DNA from: Cryptomeria japonica
Taxonomy: Eukaryota > Streptophyta > Pinopsida > Cupressales > Cupressaceae
Reading direction: 5' to 3'
Assembly (NCBI RefSeq): GCF_030272615.1
Contig: NC_081409.1
Coordinates: 913,383,840-913,447,839 of the forward strand
DNA: 64,000 nucleotides
Part shown: positions 34,103 through 45,396 of the stretch, piece by piece
How positions within the stretch are numbered: position 1 is the first letter of the stretch
Layout: the number at the start of each line of letters is the position of its first letter
Position numbers and translations under genes: made by a program
Notes under the pieces: model-generated
Told to the model about the DNA's origin: nothing
The model's input: only the letters and a program-made list of their open reading frames with translations
Database searches by the model: none

Positions 34103-37100
34103 TTATCGGAGCTTGACCAATCTCAAAATTTTTGGGTAAGCTTTCTCTAGCAATTGTACATAGGTATCCCAGTCGGTTTTGAATTTTTCGGATATGGATA
34201 CAAGTCCACTCAGTAAATGTGCAAGTGTTTCTTTCTCAGTGACTTCTGTCGATGTAGGCTTCACAAGCATATCCATACATTCCCTCTTATGTACACCAAG
34301 TGAATCCAATCTTGGACTCACCAAACCTTTAAGACTCCTTTCTCTCCGAATGATCTTGTCTCTTTCCTTTTAAAAAGAAAAAACTTGGTTCTCTAAGGTC
34401 AAAATTTGTCCATCAATGGAAGTTGTGAGTGAAGTTAGTCCATCAAAATAATTGGCAGTATTAGCAATCTTTTCATGTAATTCCTTTAACCTCTGATCTA
34501 CATTTGTTGTAAGAATCTCTATATTACAACAGACCCTGTAGATGTTTGTACACTGTTTCAAAGAATTTTCAATGAGTACAATTTTCTCTTCAACCTTCCT
34601 CTTCTTTGTCTCAATAATCTAGTCAAAAGCGGCTTTCTTGGCCAGAGTAAATCTTTCAAGTGCTTTCTTGTCAGAAATCTATTGCAATGACTGAAAGTTT
34701 TTAGATATATGCTTTGTAAATGCCTTAAGCTTTCCAAAAGGGCTTGCTTCATTTTCAATCATACAATCCAAAATCAATCTATGCAAAACTGTTATTGATT
34801 GATCTATTATTCCTTTGTTTGCAAATCCTTCCTTCATTAGCTCTGTGGGACTCATCTCTGTGATTGATTTCTTCTCAACTTGAGAAGTGTCAATTGCAAA
34901 AAATTTTGTGGGAGAATCAACTGTCGGTTCAGTCTCTTTTTCCTTTTCTTCCTTACTCTCTCCCGGTGTATCTCTTTTCTCATCCTCTTTTGCATGGGTG
35001 GCTTCGCCACATGGTGCAGTATTTGTTACTACCAATGGAGTTTTATCCACAATATTTATCTGTAAGTTGTACATTATATATATTGTCGTGCCCATACTGT
35101 ACAAATATAGTCTCTGTCGGTTTATTCTATACACTCTCATGAGTTTTAGGTTTATCTGTCGGTTCATTCAATATTTGATCTGAACTTCCCAAAATTCCTT
35201 TCCCTTTAGATTTGTATGGAATGGTGGGAGCAATTGCCTTAGCAAATTCTTCTTGAGAAGTGAGAAAATCAGGATTCTTTTGGAAGAATTAGGTCCAACC
35301 ATCTCTGGTCTCATTTACTATCTCATTGACTCTACCCATCATTAGGCTTATTTACCAGGTTTTGCTGCTAAAGACTGTTGTATTAGCAACATCTATACAC
35401 CTTTTCATTTCCTCATTATTTATAGAGCCACACATACTCAAAATTTCAACTTCTTTAATTTCTTTGTCCCTCCTAATTGCATCTAATCTCCTTATGTCTA
35501 ACTTATTATACAATGATAAGGGAATTTCCTTCAAAATCTATACCAAAGCCTTCTTATATATGTCTAAATATAACAAGATTGCTTCTTATATTTCATTTTT
35601 CTCATTATCATCTAAATCTTCATAAAAATTTGACACATTCTTCAAAATTCCATCTTTAGTTACCTCATCAATTAACTCTGCACAAGTCATTTTACCAGAT
35701 TCAATTGCTTCATCACTCTTTTTCTTCTTGCTAGGGGTTGTAGGAGTGGATGGAGCAGGCTGCCTCTTCTAAGTAGGTTTCCTTGCCGGAGGTGTGGATG
35801 CAGTTGTTACCTTTCTAATTAGCTTCCTCCTTCATTCCACCTTCTTCTCCTCTACTGGAGGCTTGTCAACTTTCTTCCTCTATACCCTTCTTAATGCAAG
35901 AGGTTAATTATCCTCTAGATTAGAGTCAGATTTGATAGAAGAAATGAAAGTTTCAGGCCTCTTCACCTTAGGAGAACTTGTTGTTGCCGGTTGATCTACC
36001 GGTTTAGATCTAGAACCTAGTTTTGTATCTATCCTGTGAATTACATCCTGAACAAGTGCAAACATTTTGTATATCTTCTTTTCTCTTCTTTTCTTATTGA
36101 AGCCAATTTTGACCTCAAGAACCTTCTCCTTTGCAATGCCAAAGTGTTCAACTTTTTCATCCAAAGGAGCATCAATCAACATTTTAGCATATAGCTCCAA
36201 AATGTTGTCATCTACTTCATAACCCAATTCAGTGACCCATATAGTTCTAGGTTCCACTGCTTCCATCAATGTCTCATCTGTTTTTACCATGAAGAAAATA
36301 TCAGTGGAGTATTTCTCCATAATGTGTTTGGAGATTCTCTCCCTCAGTCTCATGTTCTCCTGAAAACTTTTGAAGTATCCCCAAAGCTTCTCATCCCTGT
36401 TACTACCAAGACCGGTGATTTCTTCTTTGATCTGCATACCTACTAGTATGTCATGAGCCCAACTCTTCTTTCCCAAACCTGGTAGCTCATTCATGAAGTA
36501 AAACATCAAACAGACAATAAGATTGCCAAACCAGAAGGTTCCTTTCTTAACACCTTTTATCTTGCCAAGATTAATCATTAATTCACTCCTTAACCATTCA
36601 CACAAGTCATACTTTTCATTATTCTTTGTCATTTGGCGTGCAACATGGATACAAGAACTAGCAATAGAGTTCAATCGACTTGATTGAGTTACCTTGTAGT
36701 CGATGATCATGCTAGAAAATTTCATATTTGTTTCTTTGATGGTGTTCACCCTCATTGATCTTCCATCATGGGTTGTGTCGGTGAGCTTCTCAACCACAGT
36801 GTTGGAGATCTTCTTACTTGGTTCCTGTCCAACTTTGGGTAAGCCGATGACCGCCTGAATAGCTTATTTGGTGATCATGTGGGGCCGGTCCAGCTAGATG
36901 AAGTCATTATGGACCTTGCTTAGAACATATCTGATCACTTCATCCTTGAATTTCAGTATGTATAGGATTCTGGTTAACCCTAGATCCTCAATGATTTGAT
37001 ATTCTGGCTTGATTGTTCTTGAGCTACCTAGTATCATAGATTGATACATTCCCTTGATTTCCTCAGTGCCTAAATCCTCCAATGTGCAGTGAATATAGGC

Positions 37101-37274
37101 CCTGACATCTTCCACATAAACCATGTCATTGGGAACCCTCAAAAACGCGCCAGAAGAGTCTTCCTTCATAGCAATTTGGGGAACTTCCTTGAAAACAAGC
37201 CTAAGCATATCCTTAACCTCAACAATAGTGGAATTCACAATGAAAGTAGGAGGAGATGATGATCAGGATTCCAT
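34103..37274 (-). pseudogene. ORF2 of Element 2: conserved unknown protein, decayed
   Basis: Start ATG at 37274. One frame runs to about 35250, then a single frameshift leads to the final frame ending at 34103, about 1,057 codons. The longest open piece is 35904-36797 (NTIKETNMKFSSMIIDYKV ... YSTDIFFMVKTDETLMEAVEP ... KVKRPETFISSIKSDSNLED). The start region reads SSSPPTFIVNSTIVEVKDML then YVEDVRAYIHCTLEDLG, matching EEGI-stop-DYIDCKIEDLG of Element 1. In-frame stops are mostly TAG or TAA at likely Gln positions. The middle is basic and Pro/Lys-rich, a counterpart of the Lys/Glu tract; the end is coiled-coil-like (VDQRLKELHEKIANTANYF). No catalytic signature seen. Confidence 0.72.
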
Positions 37275-37643
37275 TTCAAAGAAATACCTAGAAAATAGTC
37301 GTCGATTGAAGGATTTTGATTATTTCTCAGACGATTGCTGGAAATTATTTGGAATGCCTTTGCTCACTCTTGATCGCCTACAATTCGCCTTTGGTTTGCT
37401 CTAGTTTGCTCGAGTGCTGTGTGAGTGAAAATGAGTCCTTTTTCCCTTTTTATCAATGAGTAAACCCTAATTCATCATTGTCATAAATGCTTAGTGATGT
37501 ACCCTACCGGATGTCGATTTCATAGTTTTATGCCAGATAAACCTCCATTAATGATCAGTACCACTCTCCAAATCTCTTTCCAGATCTCTTTCGGGGAATA
37601 TGCAAGATTTGCAATGAATTTTCCAACCCCTAAGGCGTATGCC

Positions 37644-38768
37644 TCAGTTACCAGTTAAATTTCTTGCCGATGCAGGAATGCTTTGTTCTACCGGTGGAGT
37701 TAATGGCGTAGTTGCATCTCTACTTGGTTCTTCAGATTTTCTAACCCATTTCTTGGTGTGATATTGTTGTATTTCATCTACCTTCTACTTTCCTTTCTCA
37801 TTTTCTTTATCATTGTTAACCGGTGTAGTCTTGCTTCTGCAGTACTTAGCAATATGACCTATTTTGTTGGATGCATAACATGTAACATTGTTCTTTTGAA
37901 TTGCTTTGACATATTCGGTGTCATTCCTTGACCTACATTTATTAGCCAAATGTCCAAAATTTCCACATTCATGACACTTAACATTCATTCTACAATCTTC
38001 TAACTTATGACCATATTTCTTGCAATTTGTACATTGACCGGGAATTGAATTGTAGTTTTGATTTTCTCTATTTCTACATTGTCTAGCCATATGCCCAAAT
38101 TTATTACAAAAAAAACATATACCATTGAATTTGTAAGCATTAGATTGCCTTACCGGTTTCCTTTGGTCAGATGAGTTCTGAAAACCGATTGTCTGATCTT
38201 CATTTGCAGTACCAGAGCTTTCACCTTGTACAAATCCAAGTCCTCTAGAATCTTCACTTTGCCTCTCTTTTCAATAAATCATCCAACTGTGCAACACTAA
38301 TCCTAAATTTTTCTTTATACTCACTTGCAGTAGTTAGATCATCTCTTAGAGTCATTATTTGTCTCTCTAGCTCTTGCTCATTATTCCAGGATTGTACCAA
38401 ATCAGTTCTCAACAGATTATTCTCATGAGTCAATTTGCCACATTCTTCAAATTTGTTCTTCAGAGATATAGAAAGATTTTCTTCCTTCTTCTTTTTGTCC
38501 TTAATATCTTTTGATAACCTCATAGGCGGTCTTGTATTTCATTCTTCATGAGAATGTTAGCTTGACTCGGTTTCTGACATTATTCCTTAAGTGCATTTTT
38601 CTCTTCATCATCCTGGTTTTGTAGAAGTTCCTTTCTCTTAGCTTGAGCTGATGATAACCTTTCTTGCAGAACAAGAATAAACTCATTAGCAAAATTCAAT
38701 TCATCTTTCAGTTTTAAGTTCTTCATCCTTTCAACATCATAATCCTCAAGTTGCTTCTCCATAACCAT
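37644..38768 (-). pseudogene. gag: Gag-like ORF of Element 2, with frameshifts
   Basis: Start ATG at 38768 (MVMEKQLEDYDVERMKNLKL), the first good ATG after the PBS. Coiled-coil N-terminal half (QERLSSAQAKRKELLQNQDD; RTDLVQSWNNEQELERQIMT), then zinc knuckles CTNCKKYGHKLEDC, CHECGNFGHLANKC and CYASNKIGHIAKYC (second Cys to Ser), ending ARNLTGN and a TGA at 37644. The frame shifts out near 38530 and returns before 38090, and a TAG at 37785 replaces a probable Gln. It is about 50 codons shorter than the Element 1 gag. Both have their most decayed knuckle near the end of the series. Confidence 0.75.
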
Positions 38769-38828
38769 GTTCAATGATTCCGGTTTCAGGATCTTCCTCA
38801 AGTTGTTAAACTTCCTCTGAGGTACCAG

Positions 38829-38840
38829 GCTCTGATACCA
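38829..38840 (-). other. Primer-binding site of Element 2
   Basis: GCTCTGATACCA on the plus strand is TGGTATCAGAGC on the element's strand, two bases inside the LTR, as in Element 1. Confidence 0.92.
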
Positions 38841-38842
38841 AT

Positions 38843-39731
38843 TGTTGGAATCCAAGAACACTGAGAGGGGGGGTGAATTAGTGTTGTGCTGGTAATATAA
38901 GATTTTACCTTATTATAGCATACACATATAAACCAGCAAATGAAGAAACCTATAACATAAAGTAAATAAACCAGCCACATGAATGAACACCATAACACAT
39001 AGATTTTATACATGGAAAACCTCAAAGAGGAAAAACCACGGTGGGATTTGTGAACCACAATATCAATTCACTAGCCATATGAAAGATATACATAGCATGG
39101 GGACCTGCACATGCAGGAAGGCACACTGCCTAGAGCACACTTCTCAACACAAAAGAGTCTCATTGACTACAAGCTTCTGCTGAGATAAAACAATACTGGT
39201 GAACTCACAAAATGCATCTACAATGCCAAAAAGAGTTCTGGTTAAAGCTCTATTCTGTACCAGTTCATAAACCCTGAATCCTTCTACCGATATCTCCTTT
39301 CCTCCAAGAATGCTTTACAAACCATCTATTGATCATTGCATGATATTACATTCGCATACAAATGACCTACATATATATCCTTCACATTACACAATTCTAC
39401 TACCTTGTCATATCTCAAAATGACCTAACAGACTAACTTATATACCCTTTACAAACAATATGCCTTATGTCGACTTACAATACAAAAGATATTCAATGTC
39501 GGCCCTTATACAATAATTACAAAATGATTTTACAAATAAAACCTTTCGGATCTCAAACTGATGTCGACTTCACTAAAGTGTTGGATGTCGGTGCCTATGC
39601 CGGTGATGACCCTGAATACTCCAATGTCGATATCCGTCGGTGTATGCCTCCAAATGCCGGTATATGCCTTCAATAGAATCTTGTTTCCATCAATTATAAC
39701 ATATGATTCCAATGAGTGTCAATTGCCAACA
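38843..39731 (-). repeat. Element 2, 5' LTR (889 bp)
   Basis: Co-linear with the LTR at 33015-33897, with scattered transitions, a longer spacer of CAC/TG words and hairpin segment at 39013-39042 (CATGG...CCACG, one arm changed). Divergence appears higher than between the Element 1 LTRs. Confidence 0.9.
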
Positions 39732-40099
39732 GATGGTATGATTATGTGTTGTGGATATATAAGGTCGATTTTTATGATCACTTTGGATATCAGAGGTTAT
39801 GCGAGAGGTGTTTATGACCGATTGTGCACAATTTCACGTGTGCATATTAGAGATTTGTGTACTAGAATATTCCAAAATTGTGAAACAGACCAATCTAAGC
39901 CAATGTGTGAAATCAATGGATATTCTGCTTAACCGAAACTATACCCAGGTGATGAGAGCCATTTATATCCCATTTTATTTAATATTTAATCCATTTTTAT
40001 ATGCCTTAGTACCCACCTTCATATGCCATTTTCATACCATATTATATATTTTTACTATCCTCTGCTACATATGGTTGAATATAAATAAGTGATATTTAA

Positions 40100-41250
40100 T
40101 ATAGTTTTTAGATAAAAGATGTGAAAATAAATAGATTGTATTTACTAATATATACTTCCACTGTGTTGAGAAAATATAGTTTGTAGCATGCTATTGGAGG
40201 AGAAGAGAACAAAATTCCTACACCCCATAAATACATTTGGCAACAAATAATTATTCTATCAAGTCTATTTTTATGTAATTATTTGTTGTGATAAATATTA
40301 GCAATTTTGTTATAACAACAAATAATTCATTTTCATACTCATATGATTAAATAGTATGAATTATTTGTTGTTGAAACTAATAAAGTTGTGGTGTATGTAG
40401 GACAAAAAAATAGCTAATTTCATGACAAAACAAAATCCTATATTTGTGGTTAGTTTTATTCCAACCCACAAGCCACAAATAATTCCAAAAGAAGTGGCAT
40501 GAGAATAGAATCACATGCTACAAAATAGGGCTGGAAAAATAGGAGAATACCCTATAAAATAGGATTGCACAAATATAATATATGGTAGAAAAATATCAAA
40601 ACAAAATAGTAGAGAATTTTTTGCATGCCTATTCATTATATAAAGGGAATGTAATAGAGGAGATGAAATACACAGATTTTTATATTATTCTTTTGATAAA
40701 TAAAACAGTGCTTGTTCTGATAAAACTAGCTTGAGAAGGCATTCATTTCTTCCATCGTGCAAACTAGGAGCAAGGGCCCACTCCTCAGGGAAGCTCGATG
40801 ATATTTTATTTTTTATGTGTTGTGTGATTTAAATTTCAATATTTTTGTTTAAGTTTGAAAAAACATTTTGTGATTTGAATAAATTATTTGTTTTATTTTA
40901 AATTTTGTTGTCTGTGGAGTTTCTGTTGCCAGGAAGTGACAGTTCCTGTCACCAGAATTATTTCAAATTGCAATAGGTTTATTTTCTAGTTGCATTTCAT
41001 CACCACTCAAATTGCTACCTACAACCCTTGTGTAGATAGCCACGAAACCTTTCATAAGTTTATGATTCTCGGATTGACACGTATAGACCAAGTTGAAACT
41101 AGTTATAATTTTTTATTATTCTTTACCCCAGTGTTGGCCTATCATTTTGGAATCCTTGTCGAGGAAAGGTGTCAAAGGCCTATTAGCTTGGTGAGTTGAG
41201 TTAGGACCAATGCGTTAGGAAGAAAGCTTGTGCAATCATCGACCTTGCCT
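40100..41250 (+). mobile_element. Possible eroded gypsy-type LTR with palindromic cluster
   Basis: Features of an LTR promoter/R region: a TATATAAAGGGAATG box at about 40636, about 45 bp later a run of T-rich words, and 'GCAAGGGCCCACTCCTCAGG' near 40773. The inverted-repeat cluster at 40241-40372 would lie in U3. No partner LTR, PBS or TSD found, so this is tentative. Confidence 0.3.
40241..40372. repeat. Four alternating copies of a 12-17 bp palindromic arm
   Basis: CAACAAATAATT at 40241-40252, its reverse complement at 40277-40288, then AACAACAAATAATTCAT at 40314-40330 and its perfect 17-base reverse complement at 40356-40372. The copies alternate in orientation at starts about 36-42 bp apart and could form two hairpins or one cruciform. 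Confidence 0.8.
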
Positions 41251-41405
41251 GGGTGACTACTCCTAATTTGCATTGTTTAAATCATATAGATGCATGGTTT
41301 GAATTTGTAGGTAGATCTTAGAATTTAAGAACCATTTATATTTTATCAGTAGTTGTTGCGAGTCAATTGAATAGGAAGTAGTAAGTTTGAAGAAACAACA
41401 TAAAA

Positions 41406-41676
41406 ATGTTAAAAATGTTGCAATTTCAAAGGAGTTCAAACACCTCAAGTTTCACCCCACTGGTGGCTACTGCCCCCAAACCCCCACTTTCAAATTTAAA
41501 AACTAAAAATAAAACTGGAGAGGAAATCATGATGACACAAGGTAATGTTTTTATATGTCCTCTACCTAATGAATGCATGTTAGATTATATTGATCTTCCA
41601 TCACCATTATCATATGCATCTACAAATATTATTCCTATATATGAGTAAGAACATATAATTGATGAATTTTTAGGAC
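41406..41676 (+). pseudogene. Unidentified coding remnant, piece 1
   Basis: Open from 41406 (MLKMLQFQRSSNTSSFTPLV) to a TAA near 41648; the sense continues as EHIIDEFLGQW up to the solo LTR. Across the LTR the frame continues NCENENLTICCSNCCKEEAK at 43176. It resembles a decayed retroelement or host polyprotein, but I recognise no domain with confidence. Confidence 0.4.
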
Positions 41677-41681
41677 AATGG

Positions 41682-43175
41682 TGATAGTTCTGATACTTAA
41701 TATAAGTACAGATCTAATAGCCAACAAGATGGGAGGGGGGGGGTGAATCATACAAACTTAATCGTTAATGAAAACATCCGATTCAACCTCGGTAACATAT
41801 ATCAGTCATAGAATAAAAACTGTCAAACATGCAAACTCAAAAGCATATGAACAATATAAACCTCATAACACCAGATTTAACGTGGAAACCCAAACAGGGA
41901 AAAACCACTGTGGGATTTCGGACCCACTAAGAAATATACTCTTCTAGAGTATGCTCGGTTAAAAGCCAATCCTATTAAAGATTTCAAAACACATTGCTAG
42001 ATGTGACCCGGTTAAGGGATTTCCCTCAGATCTGTTAGGATCTTCACTTTGTTAGAAGTGACCTTGTCAAAGGATTTCAAACACTCATTTAGAATGTCAC
42101 CTTGTTAGAGGATTTACTTATAAGACTATTAAGTCCACTCGGTTAAGAGATTTCCTATTACTTTCACAAGCTAATAGTAATACAATCTATCTGCAACTTT
42201 ACATCTAAAATGCTAAAGTAGATTCTTATTTGTTCAACACAATCTAGACATAGAACTATTCTAGTCTATTTGCTAGGCATCAATACTCTATTATTCCAAC
42301 AGGTTTTCAAGCTTCTGTGCTTGGTGATCACTATGTAGCATCCTTGTGCATACACTTGCCCACATAAATTGTTTATCAACAGTTTCCTATTTATAAACAA
42401 TCATCTAACTGCTTAATCTCCTTGATCTCATTTCCCATGATCAATCATAGCCATCAGATCTTCAATCTTGTCTAGGTTCATTGTATCTTACGATCTGAAA
42501 AATGTTTTACCCTGCCTCGGAACTTGCACAATCATCTTGGAACTTGTGTTAGGGTAATGCGGTTCAATCTGAGCTATAGATCTTCTTGCCGACTTTCCAT
42601 TGCCTTAGATTTGTTAACAAACTTCTTCCACGGCTTGCCAATCATTGATCCACTCCAGCTCATCAGCTTCTTTCATTAAAATATCACATGTAACCATTTA
42701 ATGCATTCTGTTATAGCTCGGTTACAACTCGGTGAATACTAAACTTTACTCGGTAGACATTCTGTCTTCATTAACCGACTGTGATAACCTTAGGGTTTAC
42801 CAACTAGGTTCCTTAGGGTTTACCAACTAGGTTCTTTGGCTGATAACATAGTGTAGTATTGACCTTTACATTTTACAACATATGTATGATGTTAAAACAA
42901 TCTAAAACATCAAGATCTCATCATTGTCTGACTCGGTAGAGTTGCCCATTGAATAACTTATCCCTATATTCATCATATTCTTTCCTATGTCTTTACCGAC
43001 TTCTTTATAATCTTTATATCATATTTCTTAAGATATGGCAACATCATACTGAATTAGAAAATCAATTTCTTGACATCAATGACAAAATAATAATATCAAG
43101 ACAGTAAAACATCTTTAATCAGTTATGTCCATAATCATCAACAACCTTCTCAATATCCTTGTTATATTGCCAACA
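41682..43175 (-). mobile_element. Solo LTR (1494 bp), TSD AATGG
   Basis: TGATAGTTCTG...TTGCCAACA flanked by AATGG at 41677-41681 and 43176-43180. It is the same family as 3485-4932: TGAT start, about 50 bp to a G-run followed by TGAATCA, ACGTGGAAACCCAAAC hairpin segment at 41880, and repeated 'GTTA(G/A)(A/G)GGATTT' words. It interrupts the coding remnant at 41406-43660. Confidence 0.88.
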
Positions 43176-43660
43176 AATGGAATTGTGAGAATGAAAATTT
43201 GACCATTTGTTGTTCTAATTGTTGCAAGGAGGAAGCTAAGTGCACATGAAAAATTGATCACGTGGACATGCTAAAGGATTGCAAGCTATAAGTGAGACTT
43301 GTCTAGATAAAGGTGAATGTGAGCTAGTCTCCTTTGTGACTCATGGACAATTTCATGCATCAAATTGGGAAGATCAAGGTATGATTAATGATGTTAACAT
43401 GTTTTCTTATTATAATGGATTAAAAAGACAAAATATTTCTTCACACAATGCTTCTTCACCTACTAAGTATGGTGAATGGAAAAATGAATGCTCACAACAA
43501 TCACAATATCCATCACTGCCATCTCCATCATGTCCATATTATTTATTACAACCCACTCCATATCCATAACAAATTTTACCATCTTCATTAACCCATTCAT
43601 ATCATATACCATCCACTTCACCATATCCACCAATAGAAACTACAATGCCTAATAAACCAT
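43176..43660 (+). pseudogene. Unidentified coding remnant, piece 2
   Basis: Begins NCENENLTICCSNCCKEEAK in frame with piece 1. The open stretch 43279-43569 (ISETCLDKGECELVSFVTHG ... SPSCPYYLLQPTPYP) is Ser/Pro-rich near the end. It stops at the LINE TSD. It may be gag or pol of an unrecognised element. Confidence 0.35.
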
Positions 43661-43675
43661 TACATAATAAGGTGG
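43661..43675 (+). repeat. LINE target-site duplication, left copy
   Basis: TACATAATAAGGTGG, repeated exactly at 50102-50116. A 15 bp duplication is typical of target-primed insertion. Confidence 0.93.
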
Positions 43676-44040
43676 GGTTCCATTTACTGTGAATTATTTA
43701 TTTATTTAAACTTGGTCAGAAAAAGGTCTAAATCCCGTACTTGATTAGTTCACGTGATATGCATTTTCGAAGGAGGAGCGATCGGTGATGATGGGGGTTT
43801 CCGCCTGTGTGTAATAGGGCCCATCCCTCACCGTCTCTCCCATTCTTTCATGTGCATGATTCTTCTATTTGGTTTGGTGTGGGGCTGTAGTGTGTCTGGG
43901 TCCGGTTTGGAGTGGGTTGTGCGTGGTGGGGCGAGGTGTGGAGCCTCGGTTTTTGGGTTTGGTGCAAGGTGTGGTGGTGGTCCCTGTTGGGTGATTCTCA
44001 GAGTAGGTTTATTTGGTTGTTTGCTGCTGGTGGGAGGTCG

Positions 44041-45232
44041 ATGTCTTCATCTTTGGTGATTGTTGATGAGGGGAGGCGTAATGGCCCTTCTTCGGATTTG
44101 CATACAAATTAATCAACTTCCTTCTATGTTGGCGAAGGGTCAAAGCTTAAGAAATTTAATGGTTGTCTGTCGTGGTGCCAAGATCATCCGATGTTGGTTC
44201 TCCCTCCTGAATCTACTGGGAGGATGTTGCATATTGGAGTAATCATGCCTTGATTTGTAAATTCCTTGGGATTCACATTTCTCTATCTTCATTGGAAGCC
44301 TGGATTCAGAGGACTTGGCAAGTTGAGGGCGATATGAAAATCATGTTCGCGGCCAACAGTTACTTCATGGTTGTTTTTTCCACTATGATAGATACGAATC
44401 AAGTTTTTGAAGGAGGGCCCTATTTTTATAATCTAGTGGGCTTGTTTATGAAACCATGACATATGGGTTTTAATTCAGCTGAAGATCTACCTTCGAGGGT
44501 TCTAGTTTGGGTTCGTCTCCCGAGATTGTCGTTAGAATTTTGGAGAGAGGATATCTTATGCCAGATTGTTGAGCTTATTGGGAAGCCGGTTGTTGTTTCT
44601 CAATAGATGTTAGATAAAAAGGTAATCTCATTTTCCCATATTTGTGTTGAGGTGGATATAAATAACCCTTTGCTGGATTCTTTAGAGATTTGTTTAGGCT
44701 CAACGTCATGGGTTCAACAACTAGACTATGAGTCTCTTCCTTTTAGATGTCGAGTTTGTCACAAATATTATCATCTTTAGCACCAATGCCCCCATGTTAA
44801 TAGACCTGTTGCTGGTAATAACTCCTCTCGGCCCCTGCATGTAGAGAGTGATAAGGGAGATAAGGGTAAGGCTCCTGTTTCTACTGGGGGTTTTGTCAGG
44901 GATGGGTTTGTGTTAGTTATACCTCACACTAAAGGCAGAGGGCAAAAGAGGTCTCTTAAGGAAAGGCAGGGTGAAGAGGATTTTAATTGATTTAAGGTTT
45001 TGGCATTAGAGGATGAAATTCCAATGGATGTTTCATTTGGATTAGTGGGTTTGGGAATGTCTAGGGGGGAGAATTGTGATGTTCTAGTTCCTCAGGATCC
45101 CTTGACCCCCCAAGATATTTCTTCTAGTCAGCAAGGGAACCACTCAAATGACTTGGGTCTTTTGCAGGATGATGTTGTTCTGATAGGCTTGGCTAAGAAT
45201 GTTTCAAAATATGGTAAGACCAAGTGATCTTC
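44041..45232 (+). pseudogene. LINE ORF1 (nucleic-acid-binding protein), decayed
   Basis: ATG at 44041 (MSSSLVIVDEGRRNGPSSDL). Pieces in several frames match a DUF4283-like N-terminal domain (WIQRTWQVEGDMKIMFAAN, FMVVFSTMIDTNQVFEGGPY, RVLVWVRLPRLSLEFW) and a CCHC knuckle C-RVC-HKYYH-L-stop-HQC at about 44750-44795. The knuckle has a TAG inside. The remainder is Ser/Asp-rich and low in motifs. ORF1 of plant L1s binds the element RNA. Confidence 0.7.
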
Positions 45233-45396
45233 TCATTCTTTGGGTTTATCTTAGCAACCCCTTAAGAAAAGTTCTTTGGATTCCTCTAAAGGAGGTTGCA
45301 AATCGGATCAGGAAAAGCTTCAATCAGCTGGGGATTTGTTAGTGGAGTCTAGGTTGGTAAGAACCATAGATTCCCACTTTTTACATTCCCTTAAAT

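Larger units (their letters stand above)
33015..39731 (-). mobile_element. Element 2: pol-less LTR retrotransposon with gag and ORF2, minus strand
   Basis: A 6,717 bp element read right to left: 5' LTR 38843-39731, PBS 38829-38840, gag 38768-37644, ORF2 37274-34103, polypurine tract 33898-33909, 3' LTR 33015-33897. Flanks GTTGG (33010-33014) and GATGG (39732-39736) match at four of five bases, a slightly decayed TSD. The plan matches Element 1: the gag-ORF2 gap is about 370 bp, and no protease, integrase, RT or RNase H motifs are seen. The LTRs are a different subfamily (889 against 1173 bp), so the shared ORF2 predates the split of the two families. Confidence 0.9.
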
